This document shows, piece after piece, positions 1-8,882 of a DNA stretch of 64,000 nucleotides; the first letter of the stretch is position 1, and every line of letters starts with the position of its first letter. The position numbers were made by a program, and so were the translations under genes. The stretch is taken from assembly GCF_003814915.1 (NCBI RefSeq), contig NZ_RKQK01000002.1, positions 125,184 through 189,183 on the forward strand, written 5' to 3'. The notes under the pieces are model-generated. The model was given only the letters and a program-made list of their open reading frames with translations, ran no database searches and was not told the origin of the DNA. Origin of the DNA: Pacificibacter maritimus. Lineage in GTDB: Bacteria; Pseudomonadota; Alphaproteobacteria; Rhodobacterales; Rhodobacteraceae.

Positions 1-27
1 ACTTTCTCAAATATCAGGAAATACATC

Positions 28-213
28 ATGAAATTCTTCAAGCTTTACAAAAACTACAACGAAAACGAAGACGGCGCGGTTACTGTTGACTGGGTGGTTT
101 TGACTTCTGCGATCGTTGGTCTCGGTGTTGCTGTTCTGGCAACCGTATCAAACGGCACAAAAACTTTGGGTGAAACAATCTCTAAAGATTTGGCAACACG
201 TACAGCTGGCTAA
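28..213 (+). CDS. flp: Flp/Fap-type IVb pilin, copy 1
   Basis: This 61-residue prepilin is the structural subunit of the Tad (tight adherence) pilus. A short polar leader ends at Gly17, and the likely prepilin peptidase cut lies before AVTVDWVVL. A hydrophobic helix of about 20 residues (roughly 21-41) follows, then a short polar tail. Flp pilins usually have Glu-Tyr at mature positions 5-6; here the pair is Asp-Trp, which keeps the acid. The size and the downstream cpa/tad genes make the assignment firm. The protein is identical to that of the second copy at 255-440. A start at the ATG is supported by an upstream aggaaa stretch. Confidence 0.93.
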   Translation: MKFFKLYKNYNENEDGAVTVDWVVLTSAIVGLGVAVLATVSNGTKTLGETISKDLATRTAG

Positions 214-254
214 GCCCGCTAGACCTAACTTTCTCAAATATCAGGAAATACATC

Positions 255-440
255 ATGAAATTCTTCAAGCTTTACAAAAACTACAACGAAAACGAAGACG
301 GCGCGGTTACTGTTGACTGGGTAGTTTTGACTTCTGCGATCGTTGGTCTCGGTGTTGCTGTTCTTGCAACCGTATCAAACGGTACAAAAACTTTGGGTGA
401 AACAATCTCTAAAGATTTGGCAACACGTACAGCTGGCTAA
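255..440 (+). CDS. flp: Flp/Fap-type IVb pilin, copy 2
   Basis: This gene encodes the same 61-residue pilin as copy 1, from DNA that differs only at three silent positions. It should be processed by the prepilin peptidase CpaA encoded at 10455-10949 and assembled into the Flp pilus. A rho-independent terminator lies 30 bases past its stop, so the two pilin genes probably form their own highly expressed transcript, separate from the assembly genes that begin with cpaB. Two identical copies suggest either gene dosage for an abundant subunit or a very recent duplication. Confidence 0.93.
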   Translation: MKFFKLYKNYNENEDGAVTVDWVVLTSAIVGLGVAVLATVSNGTKTLGETISKDLATRTAG

Positions 441-470
441 GCTGAGTTTGCTTCAACGAACTAGATAGAA

Positions 471-497
471 GACCGCGCCTTAGGGTGCGGTCTTTTT
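471..497 (+). terminator. Rho-independent terminator after flp
   Basis: A 9-bp stem (471-479 with 484-492, one G-U pair) with a TTAG loop is followed by five T. It should end pilin transcription before cpaB. Confidence 0.88.
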
Positions 498-680
498 CGT
501 TGCGCCCCAGTCACGACACAGCGCGCGTTCCCCAAAAGAGTACAATCGATGCGATTGACGCCTGATTGTATAAAATCCTTGCCTGTGACACTGCACAACC
601 AACAAATCGCCACATTTCGCATCCAGATTAACACATGAGAACGAAGGCCCGAATGGGGTCAAAGAGTAAGAGGGCGTAAA

Positions 681-1529
681 ATGCGTATTATTTTTGGATT
701 AGTACTCGTGTTCGGGATGGCCCTTGCAGGTTTTGCTGTCCACATGACGCGGGGTTTTTTATCTACCTATCAAGCTGAGTTGAACCACGAAAAGTCACTC
801 CGCCAAGAAGTAATTAAAACCGAAGACATCTACATTGTGACCAAAAAGGTTGCCTATGGCGATGCAATTTCATCGGATATTGTGGCTTTGGTCAAATGGC
901 CAGTCGACTCTATGCCTGACGGTATTTTCCAAACCGAAGAAAGCTTGTTTCCACTGGGTCTCGACACACCGCGCATAGCTTTGCGCACGATCGAGCCAAA
1001 AGAACCGCTGCTCGAGGTAAAAGTCACTGAACCAGGCGAAAGTGCGGGCGTTGCCTCGCGTTTGGGCAAAGGTATGCGCGCATTCGCAATTCGTGTTGAT
1101 GTGTCAACTGGCGTATCTGGCTTTCTACGTGCGGGAGACCGCGTAGATGTCTACTGGTCCGGCCGCTTACCTGGGCGTAGCTCTGGGGATGTCACCAAGC
1201 TCATTCAATCGTCTGTTCCTCTTGTGGCCATCGACCAAATCGCAGATGGTGAACGCGCAACGCCGACGATTGCACGCACAGTCACTGTGGAAGTCACGCC
1301 GCAACAGGTTGCAGCGCTTGCGCAGGCGCAGTCATCAGGTCGTTTATCTTTATCCCTTGTCGGTCGTGACGACGACACTGTGATCAGCAATGTTGAGATC
1401 GATCAGAAGACACTTTTGGGAATCGAACAGGTAACCGAAGTCGCCGCAGCCCCCGCTAAGCGCGTCTGTACGGTTCGGACCCGCAAGGGCGCGGAAATCA
1501 TCGAAACACCTATTCCGTGTAACGACTGA
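681..1529 (+). CDS. cpaB: Flp pilus assembly protein CpaB (RcpC)
   Basis: This 282-residue protein belongs to the CpaB/RcpC family, a periplasmic, inner-membrane-anchored partner of the Tad secretin. It has one N-terminal membrane segment (about residues 3-20), then a SAF-type domain (VAYGDAISSD near residue 57) and an RcpC core with the GDRVDVYW stretch near 153. Such domains are thought to bind cell-wall glycan. The start follows an agaggg ribosome site. The C-terminus holds two cysteines (VCTVRT and IPCND), which could form a disulphide. It is first of the assembly genes but is separated from cpaC by a terminator-like hairpin. Confidence 0.92.
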   Translation: MRIIFGLVLVFGMALAGFAVHMTRGFLSTYQAELNHEKSLRQEVIKTEDIYIVTKKVAYGDAISSDIVALVKWPVDSMPDGIFQTEESLFPLGLDTPRIALRTIEPKEPLLEVKVTEPGESAGVASRLGKGMRAFAIRVDVSTGVSGFLRAGDRVDVYWSGRLPGRSSGDVTKLIQSSVPLVAIDQIADGERATPTIARTVTVEVTPQQVAALAQAQSSGRLSLSLVGRDDDTVISNVEIDQKTLLGIEQVTEVAAAPAKRVCTVRTRKGAEIIETPIPCND

Positions 1530-1593
1530 CCCTTAACTCGCCCATAAGTTACCAATGTGGGTGCTCAGTGGGCGCTCATTCGTAAAATCCGAA

Positions 1594-1626
1594 AGCGGCA
1601 TCTTTTGATAAGGTGTCGCTTTTTTT
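1594..1626 (+). terminator. Terminator between cpaB and cpaC
   Basis: An 11-bp stem (1594-1604 with 1610-1620, two G-U pairs) with a TTGAT loop is followed by a run of T. It implies that cpaC and the genes after it have their own promoter, or that read-through sets a lower level of the assembly proteins. The rest of the 283-bp gap, 1627-1812, holds no gene I can support. Confidence 0.8.
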
Positions 1627-1812
1627 CAAAGGGTTGCCCAATGAACTGCTCACCATTCGCCTTGCAAACGCCGCCACGACTGTAACTTGTCCACATCACC
1701 ACTGACCTACAAGCGATTGATTCTTGCAAAAAAAATGATTTTGTCCCATGGTAAAGGCAATCGGGTCGCTAGAACCCATATTTAGAGGCGTGATCAACCA
1801 GAGGCAGGTCAC

Positions 1813-3225
1813 ATGAAAATGATGAATATTATAAAGGCGGCCCTCTTGGGCTGCGCTGTTGCAAGCATGGTGCCACCGATGGCCTATGCTGAAAAACTAC
1901 GTGTGATGACAGGGTCCCCATCCGGTGCATTAAATGTGCCGATGAACAGGGCGGTTGTTGTTGAAAGCGACGAACCCTTTGCGGAAATCTCAGTCGCAAA
2001 CGCGGAAATCGCAGATATTTCGACATTGTCTGACAGATCGATTTACGTGCTGGGTCGGTCTCCTGGCCTGACGACGATGACCCTGTTGGCCCCCGATGGA
2101 TCGCTTATCACCAACGTACAGATTCAGGTCACACCTGATATTTCAGAATTCAAAGAACGCCTGCGTCAGATCATGCCAAATGAGCCGATCGAAGTGCGCA
2201 CAGCCAATGACGGTATTGTGCTGTCTGGTGTTGTGAGTTCGGTCACCAGCATGGAACGTGCGGTGGAATTGGCCAATCGCTATGCGCCCGACCGCGTATC
2301 TAACTTACTCAACATCGGCGGCACGCAACAAGTTATGTTGAAAGTGCGCTTTGCGGAAATGTCGCGGTCTGTGTCTAAAAATCTTTCAGGATCATTGGGC
2401 TTTGCTGGCGTTGCAAATGCGGCTGGAAACTTTTCAGCTGGTGAAACTGGTACATTCTTAAGTGGTAACAACGGCGTCACAGGCGCGATCACTTCTAAAG
2501 AAAACGCACTCGGCGTTTTGAAACTGGGCGGCTCAATTGGTGGCACTGAAATTGCTGTCATGTTGGAAGCCTTGGAAAACAAAGGTATTGTGCGCACCTT
2601 GGCGGAACCAAACCTCACGGCTCTATCTGGCCAGCAGGCCAAGTTCCTTGCGGGTGGGGAGTACCCAATCCCTGTTGCGACAACCAACGGTATCACTATC
2701 GAATACAAACCCTTTGGTGTTGAACTTGATTTCATCCCACGGGTTGTAAACGGCGACCAGATTAACCTTGAATTGAAAGCTGCCGTATCAGGTATCGACA
2801 CAACGGTGAACTACAGCCTTGAAGGGTTCACATTAAATTCGTTCAAGCGTCGCGAAACATCGACCACCGTAGAAATGCGTGATGGTGAAAGCTTTGCGAT
2901 CGCAGGTTTGCTACAAGATGATTTCCAAGACCTCGCGGGCCAAGTCCCATGGTTGGGTGATATTCCAATCTTGGGATCTCTGTTCCGCTCTGCTGATTAT
3001 TCACGTCAACAAACTGAACTTGTGATCATCGTCACGCCGCATTTGGTGACACCAACAAGCGGTCTTGCGTTGGCTTTGCCGACAGATCGCGTGAAAATCC
3101 CTACAGAATCTGAACTGTTCCTATTTGGTAAAACTTTCGGCGGTACGAAAAACGCGAAAAGCGGTGTGGCAGCTGAAGTGGCCAAGCAGGACTTTTCGGG
3201 GTCTTACGGCTACGTGATGGAGTAA
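1813..3225 (+). CDS. cpaC: Tad pilus secretin CpaC (RcpA)
   Basis: This 470-residue protein is the outer-membrane secretin through which the Flp pilus passes. It has a signal peptide ending at about residue 26 (PMAYA), an N-terminal pilus-secretin domain (about 35-105), a BON-like stretch around 115-155 and the C-terminal secretin domain (about 220-420). The hallmark VPWLGDIPILG motif lies near residue 378. The start has a good gaggcagg ribosome site. The stop is one base before the start of the next gene, so the two are translationally coupled. Confidence 0.95.
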   Translation: MKMMNIIKAALLGCAVASMVPPMAYAEKLRVMTGSPSGALNVPMNRAVVVESDEPFAEISVANAEIADISTLSDRSIYVLGRSPGLTTMTLLAPDGSLITNVQIQVTPDISEFKERLRQIMPNEPIEVRTANDGIVLSGVVSSVTSMERAVELANRYAPDRVSNLLNIGGTQQVMLKVRFAEMSRSVSKNLSGSLGFAGVANAAGNFSAGETGTFLSGNNGVTGAITSKENALGVLKLGGSIGGTEIAVMLEALENKGIVRTLAEPNLTALSGQQAKFLAGGEYPIPVATTNGITIEYKPFGVELDFIPRVVNGDQINLELKAAVSGIDTTVNYSLEGFTLNSFKRRETSTTVEMRDGESFAIAGLLQDDFQDLAGQVPWLGDIPILGSLFRSADYSRQQTELVIIVTPHLVTPTSGLALALPTDRVKIPTESELFLFGKTFGGTKNAKSGVAAEVAKQDFSGSYGYVME

Positions 3226-3226
3226 G

Positions 3227-3892
3227 ATGATGCGTAATTCCCTAAAAATAACAGTGGCGATCTCTGCACTCTTGGCATTCACAGCTTGTTCAGACTCAGA
3301 GATCTTTTCCTCTTGGACTCAAGAGGCTGGCGGCTACATGGACAATGGCACATTCGGCAACGCCACCTTGAACAACACGATGATTCAAAACGGCGAGCTG
3401 AGCTATGCGATCAACCTAAACGAACGCTTCGCAGCCGAAGTTGATACAACCGTTAACTTTGAATTCAACTCTGCGATTTTGGATGGACCTGCCCGCGAGA
3501 TCATCCAGAAACAGGCCCGCTTTATTGCGCAATTCCCAGAAGTCCGCTTCCGTGTCTTTGGGCACACCGATCTTGTTGGCTCAAACGCCTATAACAAATC
3601 ACTCGGATTGCGCCGTGCGCACGCTGTTGTGAATGAGCTGGCGCGTCTCGGCATTTCGAAATCTCGCGTTGAAGCTGTGATTTCAGAAGGCGAAACACGA
3701 CCACTGGTCGCAGTTCAAACCGAAGAGCGCCGCAACCGCCGCACTGTCACTGAAGTTTCAGGATTTGTGCAAAGCAATCCTCTGATTATGGACAGCCGCT
3801 ACGCTGATATCATTCACCGCGAGTACATCGAAAGCGGTACAGCGCCATCTGATCTGGTTGATTTTGGAGAATCTAAAATCACACCAGAGTAA
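3227..3892 (+). CDS. OmpA-family lipoprotein of the tad locus
   Basis: This 221-residue predicted lipoprotein has a lipobox ending FTAC at residues 18-21. Its OmpA-like peptidoglycan-binding domain covers roughly residues 68-180, with the GHTD motif at 112 and the NKSLGLRRA stretch after it. It probably ties the Tad secretin to the cell wall. It sits where Caulobacter-type loci carry CpaD, but the sequence is an OmpA domain rather than CpaD. It starts one base after cpaC and is followed by 195 bases without a convincing gene before tadZ. Confidence 0.9.
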   Translation: MMRNSLKITVAISALLAFTACSDSEIFSSWTQEAGGYMDNGTFGNATLNNTMIQNGELSYAINLNERFAAEVDTTVNFEFNSAILDGPAREIIQKQARFIAQFPEVRFRVFGHTDLVGSNAYNKSLGLRRAHAVVNELARLGISKSRVEAVISEGETRPLVAVQTEERRNRRTVTEVSGFVQSNPLIMDSRYADIIHREYIESGTAPSDLVDFGESKITPE

Positions 3893-4087
3893 TCGTATCG
3901 CAATTGCGAATTATTACGCGATTTTGGCCCTATTGTTGCCCACATTGCCCGTCACCTTAGTCCTAATAGGAGCAGTTTATCCGACAGTGAGTCGGGTGGT
4001 ATGCGCCAAGGACCAAAGGGGCGGGCTTTGTGCTTTAGTACAGACCCGGTTGGAACTTGGCGCCCCAAGGTAAAGAGGGACGCGGCA

Positions 4088-5335
4088 ATGACGAGTGAAA
4101 CTGCATTGCAGTCTGAACAGGACCAATTGGTTGCGTGCACGATTTCGCGCGATGTTCAGAATTTCGATCTGTTGATCGAAGACATGGAGAACGAACTAGG
4201 AGAATCCTGGGGCGATCTTAGCTTTGAAGATGCGCGACAATTTTTCCGCCAAGCGGAATCTGGCGGCCTAAAGTTTGTTGCCATCGCGATTGATCAGCAA
4301 GACGAAGGTTTGCTTGCGCTGATCGCTGACTTGATCAAAACAATTAAAAATCAGAATGTTAAGGTGATTTTGGTCGTTGATGAAGTCAGCCCAATGGCGC
4401 TGCATCAACTGCTGCAACTGGGCGCGGAAGATTTCATTCCCTACCCTTTGCCTGAAAACGCGTTGAAAGAAGCCATCGAACGGCTGGATGCGCCGCAAAA
4501 AGTGATTGCAGCGGATTTCGTTGATCCTGGCACCAAGGCATCGCGTAATGCTTCCGGTGTCGTGTTGCCCATTTTAGCAGCAGCAGGCGGCGCAGGTGCG
4601 ACGACTTTGGCCGTGAATTTGGCTTGGGAACTGGCAAATGTCGAAAAGAAAGCCCCAAAGCCACGCGTGCTTTTGATCGACTTGAATCTGCAAATTGGCT
4701 CGGTTTCCACTTACCTTGACCTGCCCCGCCGCGAGGCGATTTATGAACTTTTGTCGTCGACTGATCATATGGATGACGAAGCGTTTCAGCAGGCCTTGAC
4801 CAATTACAACGATCAGTTTTCGGTCTTCACGGCCCCCGCGGATCTATTGCCACTCGATTTTATCGACACGGAAGATTTAGAGCGGATCATGGAAATGGCG
4901 CGTCATCATTTTGACTACGTTCTGATCGACATGCCGACGACATTGGTGAACTGGTCAGAGGTGATTTTCACCCAAGCCGACATAATCTTTTCTCCATTCG
5001 AACTGGACATGAGGTCTGCACAAAACATCTTGCGTCTACGCTCTGCTTTGAAAGCCGAAGAATTGCCGTTTGAAAAATTCCGTTTCCTACTAAACCGCGC
5101 GCCGAAAGGCATGGATTTGTCAGCGAAATCAAGGATCAAACGTATGTCAGAAAGCTTGGAAATCGCCGTCGATGTTCAATTACCCGATGGCGGTAAGCAA
5201 GTGCTGCAATCCAACGACCAAGGCGCGCCTTTGGGGGTTAGTGCCGCGAAAAATCCACTGCGAAAAGAGATTCAAAAACTCGCAGCCTCCATTCATGCAC
5301 GTCAAAGCGAACAAATGAGCGCAGCTGCGCAATAA
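4088..5335 (+). CDS. cpaE: Tad localisation protein TadZ (CpaE)
   Basis: This 415-residue protein of the TadZ/CpaE family marks the cell pole for pilus assembly. It has an N-terminal receiver-like domain (about 15-140) and a C-terminal MinD/ParA-like ATPase fold. The P-loop, near residues 166-174, reads AGGAGATT: both lysines of the usual deviant Walker A (KGGxGKT) are replaced by alanine, so nucleotide hydrolysis is doubtful. This is known for part of the TadZ family. I chose the ATG at 4088 because gaggg lies upstream; an in-frame ATG at 4001 would add 29 residues with no family resemblance. Confidence 0.92.
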   Translation: MTSETALQSEQDQLVACTISRDVQNFDLLIEDMENELGESWGDLSFEDARQFFRQAESGGLKFVAIAIDQQDEGLLALIADLIKTIKNQNVKVILVVDEVSPMALHQLLQLGAEDFIPYPLPENALKEAIERLDAPQKVIAADFVDPGTKASRNASGVVLPILAAAGGAGATTLAVNLAWELANVEKKAPKPRVLLIDLNLQIGSVSTYLDLPRREAIYELLSSTDHMDDEAFQQALTNYNDQFSVFTAPADLLPLDFIDTEDLERIMEMARHHFDYVLIDMPTTLVNWSEVIFTQADIIFSPFELDMRSAQNILRLRSALKAEELPFEKFRFLLNRAPKGMDLSAKSRIKRMSESLEIAVDVQLPDGGKQVLQSNDQGAPLGVSAAKNPLRKEIQKLAASIHARQSEQMSAAAQ

Positions 5336-5368
5336 AACCCGATCTTGGGTGAAGTTAGGGAAAACCAA

Positions 5369-6832
5369 ATGTTTTCGAGATACAAAAAATCAGACGCAAA
5401 ACAAGCACGCCCCGTGACAGGCGCGCCGGCACCTGACATGCCAAAACAGGCGGCAACAGCACCTGAAACCACAGTGGCACCTGCAGCAAAGCCGACAATT
5501 CAACGCCGCGAATCAACCCGCGTGGCGCAGGTCGCGCCTGTTGAAAAAGAGCTAAAGCGCAAAGAACGTATCTCTGACATCAAAGTATCGATGCACAAAC
5601 GTTTGCTAGAGGATTTGAACCTTGCTGCCCTTGAAAATGCGCCCGAGAAAGAGCTGAAGCTTGAGATCGCAAATATCACCACCGAATTTTTAAACGAAGA
5701 AGGCATGGTGCTGAACCGCGACGAACGGATGGCGTTGAACCAAGATCTATTTGACGAAGTCAAAGGCCTTGGGCCCTTGGAAACTTTGCTAAAAGACGAC
5801 ACCGTCAACGATATCTTGGTCAACGGCCCTCAGCAGATTTTCGTGGAACGCAACGGCAAACTACAACTGTCTGACGTAACCTTTAAAAACGAAAAGCACC
5901 TGCTGCGGATCATCGATAAAATCGTATCCGCCGTGGGCCGCCGCGTTGATGAATCCAACCCCTATGTGGATGCGCGTTTGGCGGATGGATCGCGCTTCAA
6001 CGCCATGGTGCCCCCTGTTGCGGTTGATGGGTCTTTGGTGTCCATTCGTAAGTTCAAGAAAGAAAAACTGGCCATCGATGATTTGGTGCAATTCGGCGCC
6101 TTCACCGAAGAAATGGCCGCCTATTTGCAAGCGGCTGTGGCCACGCGTCTAAACGTGATTGTGTCGGGCGGTACGGGTTCTGGTAAAACCACCACTTTGA
6201 ACGCCCTGTCATCTTTCATTGATGACGATGAACGCATTCTAACAATCGAAGACACGGCGGAACTACAGCTACAACAAACACATGTTGGACGCATGGAAAG
6301 CCGCCCTGCCAACGTCGAAGGCAAAGGCGCCGTGTCGCAGCGCGATTGTTTGCGCAACGCTTTGCGGATGCGTCCAGATCGCATCATCGTGGGTGAGACC
6401 CGCGGCGAAGAAGTCATCGATATGTTGCAAGCGATGAACACGGGCCACGATGGGTCGATGACCACAATTCACGCCAACTCTGCGCGCGATGGTGTGTCGC
6501 GTCTTGAAAATATGGTCGCGATGGCGGGTATTGAAATGCCGCTAAAAGCGGTGCGCAGTCAGATTTCCAGCGCTGTGAACTTGATCGTGCAGGCCTCGCG
6601 TTTGCAAGACGGTTCGCGTCGCATGGTCTCTATCACAGAGATCACCGGCATGGAGGGCGATGTCATTTCGATGCAAGAAGTGTTCCGTTATCAGCGCACT
6701 GGCCTGACGCCCGACAATAAAATTATCGGCCATTTCACCGCCACAGGCGTGCGCAGTCACTTTTCCGAACGGTTCAAAATGTGGGGCTACGACTTACCGC
6801 CTTCATTGTTTGAGCCAACGAAACCTCAGTAA
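5369..6832 (+). CDS. cpaF: Tad pilus assembly ATPase CpaF (TadA)
   Basis: This 487-residue secretion ATPase of the VirB11/GspE superfamily powers Flp assembly from the cytoplasm. The Walker A motif GGTGSGKT lies at residues 267-274. A Walker B region ([11 protein letters not shown]), an acidic box and a TIHANS His box follow in the usual order. The first 80 residues are low-complexity and rich in Ala, Pro and Lys, with a coiled-coil stretch after. The ATG at 5369 has aggg eight bases upstream and gives the usual MFSRYK start; an upstream ATG at 5345 is less likely. Confidence 0.96.
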   Translation: MFSRYKKSDAKQARPVTGAPAPDMPKQAATAPETTVAPAAKPTIQRRESTRVAQVAPVEKELKRKERISDIKVSMHKRLLEDLNLAALENAPEKELKLEIANITTEFLNEEGMVLNRDERMALNQDLFDEVKGLGPLETLLKDDTVNDILVNGPQQIFVERNGKLQLSDVTFKNEKHLLRIIDKIVSAVGRRVDESNPYVDARLADGSRFNAMVPPVAVDGSLVSIRKFKKEKLAIDDLVQFGAFTEEMAAYLQAAVATRLNVIVSGGTGSGKTTTLNALSSFIDDDERILTIEDTAELQLQQTHVGRMESRPANVEGKGAVSQRDCLRNALRMRPDRIIVGETRGEEVIDMLQAMNTGHDGSMTTIHANSARDGVSRLENMVAMAGIEMPLKAVRSQISSAVNLIVQASRLQDGSRRMVSITEITGMEGDVISMQEVFRYQRTGLTPDNKIIGHFTATGVRSHFSERFKMWGYDLPPSLFEPTKPQ

Positions 6833-6846
6833 AGGCGATAGACGTC

Positions 6847-7815
6847 ATGACAATTTCAACAGACCTTATCATCTATATCATCGTCTTTGTCGCCGTGCTT
6901 TTGCTGGTCGAAGGCATTTATCTCACGGTGTTCGGCAAATCAATTTCGCTCAACAGCAAGGTAAACCGCCGCTTTGAATTGCTTGAAAAAGGCGGAAACC
7001 GCGAAGAGGTTTTAAACCAGTTGCGCAAAGAAATGGGGCAACACCTAAAGTCGCGCCAGATGCCTTTGTATTCGATTTTGGCCGAGAAAGCACAAAAGGC
7101 CAATATCGCTTTTAGCCCAGCGCAATTGATTATGGTCATGATGCTTTTGGCGATGATTTCATTCGTGGGCCTCACAGTTGGCACATCAACATCGGCGCCG
7201 ATCCGTCTTGGTATCGCCTTGGCTATGGGTGTGGCATCTGTTTTTGTTTGGGTGTCCAACAAAGCGAAAAAACGCATGGCAATGGTCGAAGAACAATTGC
7301 CCGATGCGGTGGAATTGATGGTGCGGTCTTTGCGCGTTGGTCATCCATTTTCCAATGCGCTGACAATCGTTTCCAAAGAAGTCCCTGATCCTTTGGGCAC
7401 CGAAATGGGCGTGATCGCCGATGAATCCGCTTACGGTCGTGACGTAGGTGAGGCCCTGAAAAGCATGGCAGAACGCCTAGACATGCAAGATTTACGGTTT
7501 CTTGCGGTGGCAGTTTCCATTCAACAACAATCTGGCGGTAACTTGGCCGAAGTCCTAGATGGCTTGGCCAAAGTGATCCGCGCGCGGTTCAAACTGTTTC
7601 GCCGCGTCAAAGCGATCACCGCCGAGGCAAAGTGGTCAGGTATGTTCTTATCTATGTTCCCCCTGGGCTGCCTCTTGCTGATTGCTGTGACCAAACCCGA
7701 TTACTACGACACGGTAAAAGACACATCCGTCTTTATCCCAGCCTGCCTTGTGGTTGCCGGCTTCCTTGTCGCCAATATTTTCATCATGCGCTCTCTTGTC
7801 GACATCAAAGTCTAG
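6847..7815 (+). CDS. tadB: Tad inner-membrane platform protein TadB
   Basis: This 322-residue integral membrane protein has the T2SSF (GspF-like) domain in its second half, about residues 155-285. It has one N-terminal membrane segment (about 8-28), a pair near 93-137 and two at the C-terminus. With TadC it forms the platform that CpaF acts on. The motif QQQSGGNLAEVLDGL near residue 220 is typical of the family. It starts 14 bases after cpaF and lies 18 bases before tadC. Confidence 0.94.
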   Translation: MTISTDLIIYIIVFVAVLLLVEGIYLTVFGKSISLNSKVNRRFELLEKGGNREEVLNQLRKEMGQHLKSRQMPLYSILAEKAQKANIAFSPAQLIMVMMLLAMISFVGLTVGTSTSAPIRLGIALAMGVASVFVWVSNKAKKRMAMVEEQLPDAVELMVRSLRVGHPFSNALTIVSKEVPDPLGTEMGVIADESAYGRDVGEALKSMAERLDMQDLRFLAVAVSIQQQSGGNLAEVLDGLAKVIRARFKLFRRVKAITAEAKWSGMFLSMFPLGCLLLIAVTKPDYYDTVKDTSVFIPACLVVAGFLVANIFIMRSLVDIKV

Positions 7816-7833
7816 ACAGGGAAAGGACCTATC

Positions 7834-8823
7834 ATGCTCGATTTCTTTACTGCGATTTTTGGCGAACAACTTGGCCCCTTTGGCCCGCTTATCTTGATGG
7901 GTGTTCTGGGGGTCGTGTTGATGCTGATCGCCGCCCCCGCCTTGTTGAAAAAACGCAACGATCCATTGGACCGCCTGCGCGCCCAAGTGCGCGGAGAAAC
8001 CCAAGCGCATGATGCAAAAAACAGCAAAAAGACCCGCCTGCGTGATGTTCAGAAAAAGGACAAGCTGGAAAAATATGCGGGCTTTCTAGAGCCACAAGAC
8101 GAAGAAGAATATTCAGCCGTTCAACTCAAACTGATCCAAGCTGGGTATCGCGGCAAGAACGCTGTGCGTATGTACCATTTTGCGCAATTCGCCTTGGGCT
8201 TGGGGCTGCTGGCCTTTGGTATGATCTTGGCCCTGATCAAAAGCGGCAATGCAGAAGTGACCACCCAGTCAATGATTTTGACAGTGCTCATTCCCGCTGC
8301 AATCGGTTACATGGCTCCGAAATATTGGATCACGCGCCGCGTCGAGACCCGTAAAGAAGAAATCACCAACGGGTTTCCCGACTCTCTGGATCTCATGCTT
8401 GTCTGCGTTGAAGCAGGGCAATCTTTGGATCAATCCATTGTTCGTGTTGCACGCGAAATTCGCGCTGGCTTTCCCGCCCTTGCGGATGAATTTGAAATCG
8501 TCAGCTATGAAATCAAAGCGGGTAAAGACAAGATCAACGTTCTACGCGATATGGCAGATCGCGCGGGTGTCGCCGATGTTGCATCCTTTGTGACTGTACT
8601 CATTCAATCGCAAGCCTTCGGGACATCTATTGCGGATGCTTTGCGTATTTATGCCAATGAAATGCGCGACAAACGGGTGATGCGCGCCGAAGAAAAGGCC
8701 AACACATTACCGACCAAAATGACTTTGGCCACGATGATGTTGACTGTTCCACCGCTGCTAATCATCTTAATCGGCCCGTCGGTTTACGACATTTCGGTGC
8801 TGCTGGGATCTTCCTCTTTCTGA
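7834..8823 (+). CDS. tadC: Tad inner-membrane platform protein TadC
   Basis: This 329-residue paralogue of TadB has a T2SSF domain in the second half (about 180-310). Membrane segments lie near 10-32, 115-135, 145-165 and at the C-terminus. The first 90 residues after the first segment are charged and probably cytoplasmic. It is expected to pair with TadB. A good ribosome site (aggga) precedes the ATG. A stable hairpin follows the stop and separates it from the TPR lipoprotein genes. Confidence 0.94.
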   Translation: MLDFFTAIFGEQLGPFGPLILMGVLGVVLMLIAAPALLKKRNDPLDRLRAQVRGETQAHDAKNSKKTRLRDVQKKDKLEKYAGFLEPQDEEEYSAVQLKLIQAGYRGKNAVRMYHFAQFALGLGLLAFGMILALIKSGNAEVTTQSMILTVLIPAAIGYMAPKYWITRRVETRKEEITNGFPDSLDLMLVCVEAGQSLDQSIVRVAREIRAGFPALADEFEIVSYEIKAGKDKINVLRDMADRAGVADVASFVTVLIQSQAFGTSIADALRIYANEMRDKRVMRAEEKANTLPTKMTLATMMLTVPPLLIILIGPSVYDISVLLGSSSF

Positions 8824-8837
8824 GCTATGAAAACTCA

Positions 8838-8866
8838 TATAGGGTGGCACTTAGGTGCCCTCTATA
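8838..8866 (+). other. Intercistronic hairpin between tadC and tadD
   Basis: A 12-bp stem (8838-8850 with 8855-8866) has one bulged T, one G-U pair and a TTAG loop. No T-run follows, so it is unlikely to be a simple terminator. It may protect the tadBC message or lower expression of the downstream genes. Confidence 0.6.
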
Positions 8867-8882
8867 CAACTGGCGATGACAG

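Larger units (their letters stand above)
1..442 (+). repeat. Tandem duplication of a 227-bp flp unit
   Basis: Bases 1-215 recur at 228-442 with a period of 227. The repeat includes the ribosome-binding region, the whole pilin gene and two bases after the stop. I count three differences, all at third codon positions and all silent (GTG/GTA, CTG/CTT, GGC/GGT). Similarity stops two bases after each stop codon on the right. The left border is not reached, because base 1 already matches base 228, so the repeat and possibly another copy may extend upstream of the window. Confidence 0.95.

Noticed and set aside
480-662. 60-codon minus-strand frame upstream of cpaB
   Set aside because: It overlaps the flp terminator, has no ribosome site and no recognisable motif.
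2280-2801. 173-codon minus-strand frame inside cpaC
   Set aside because: It lies entirely within the well-supported secretin gene and has no family resemblance.
3858-4073. 71-codon frame between the OmpA-like gene and tadZ
   Set aside because: It begins inside the preceding gene, has no ribosome site and no homologue I recognise.
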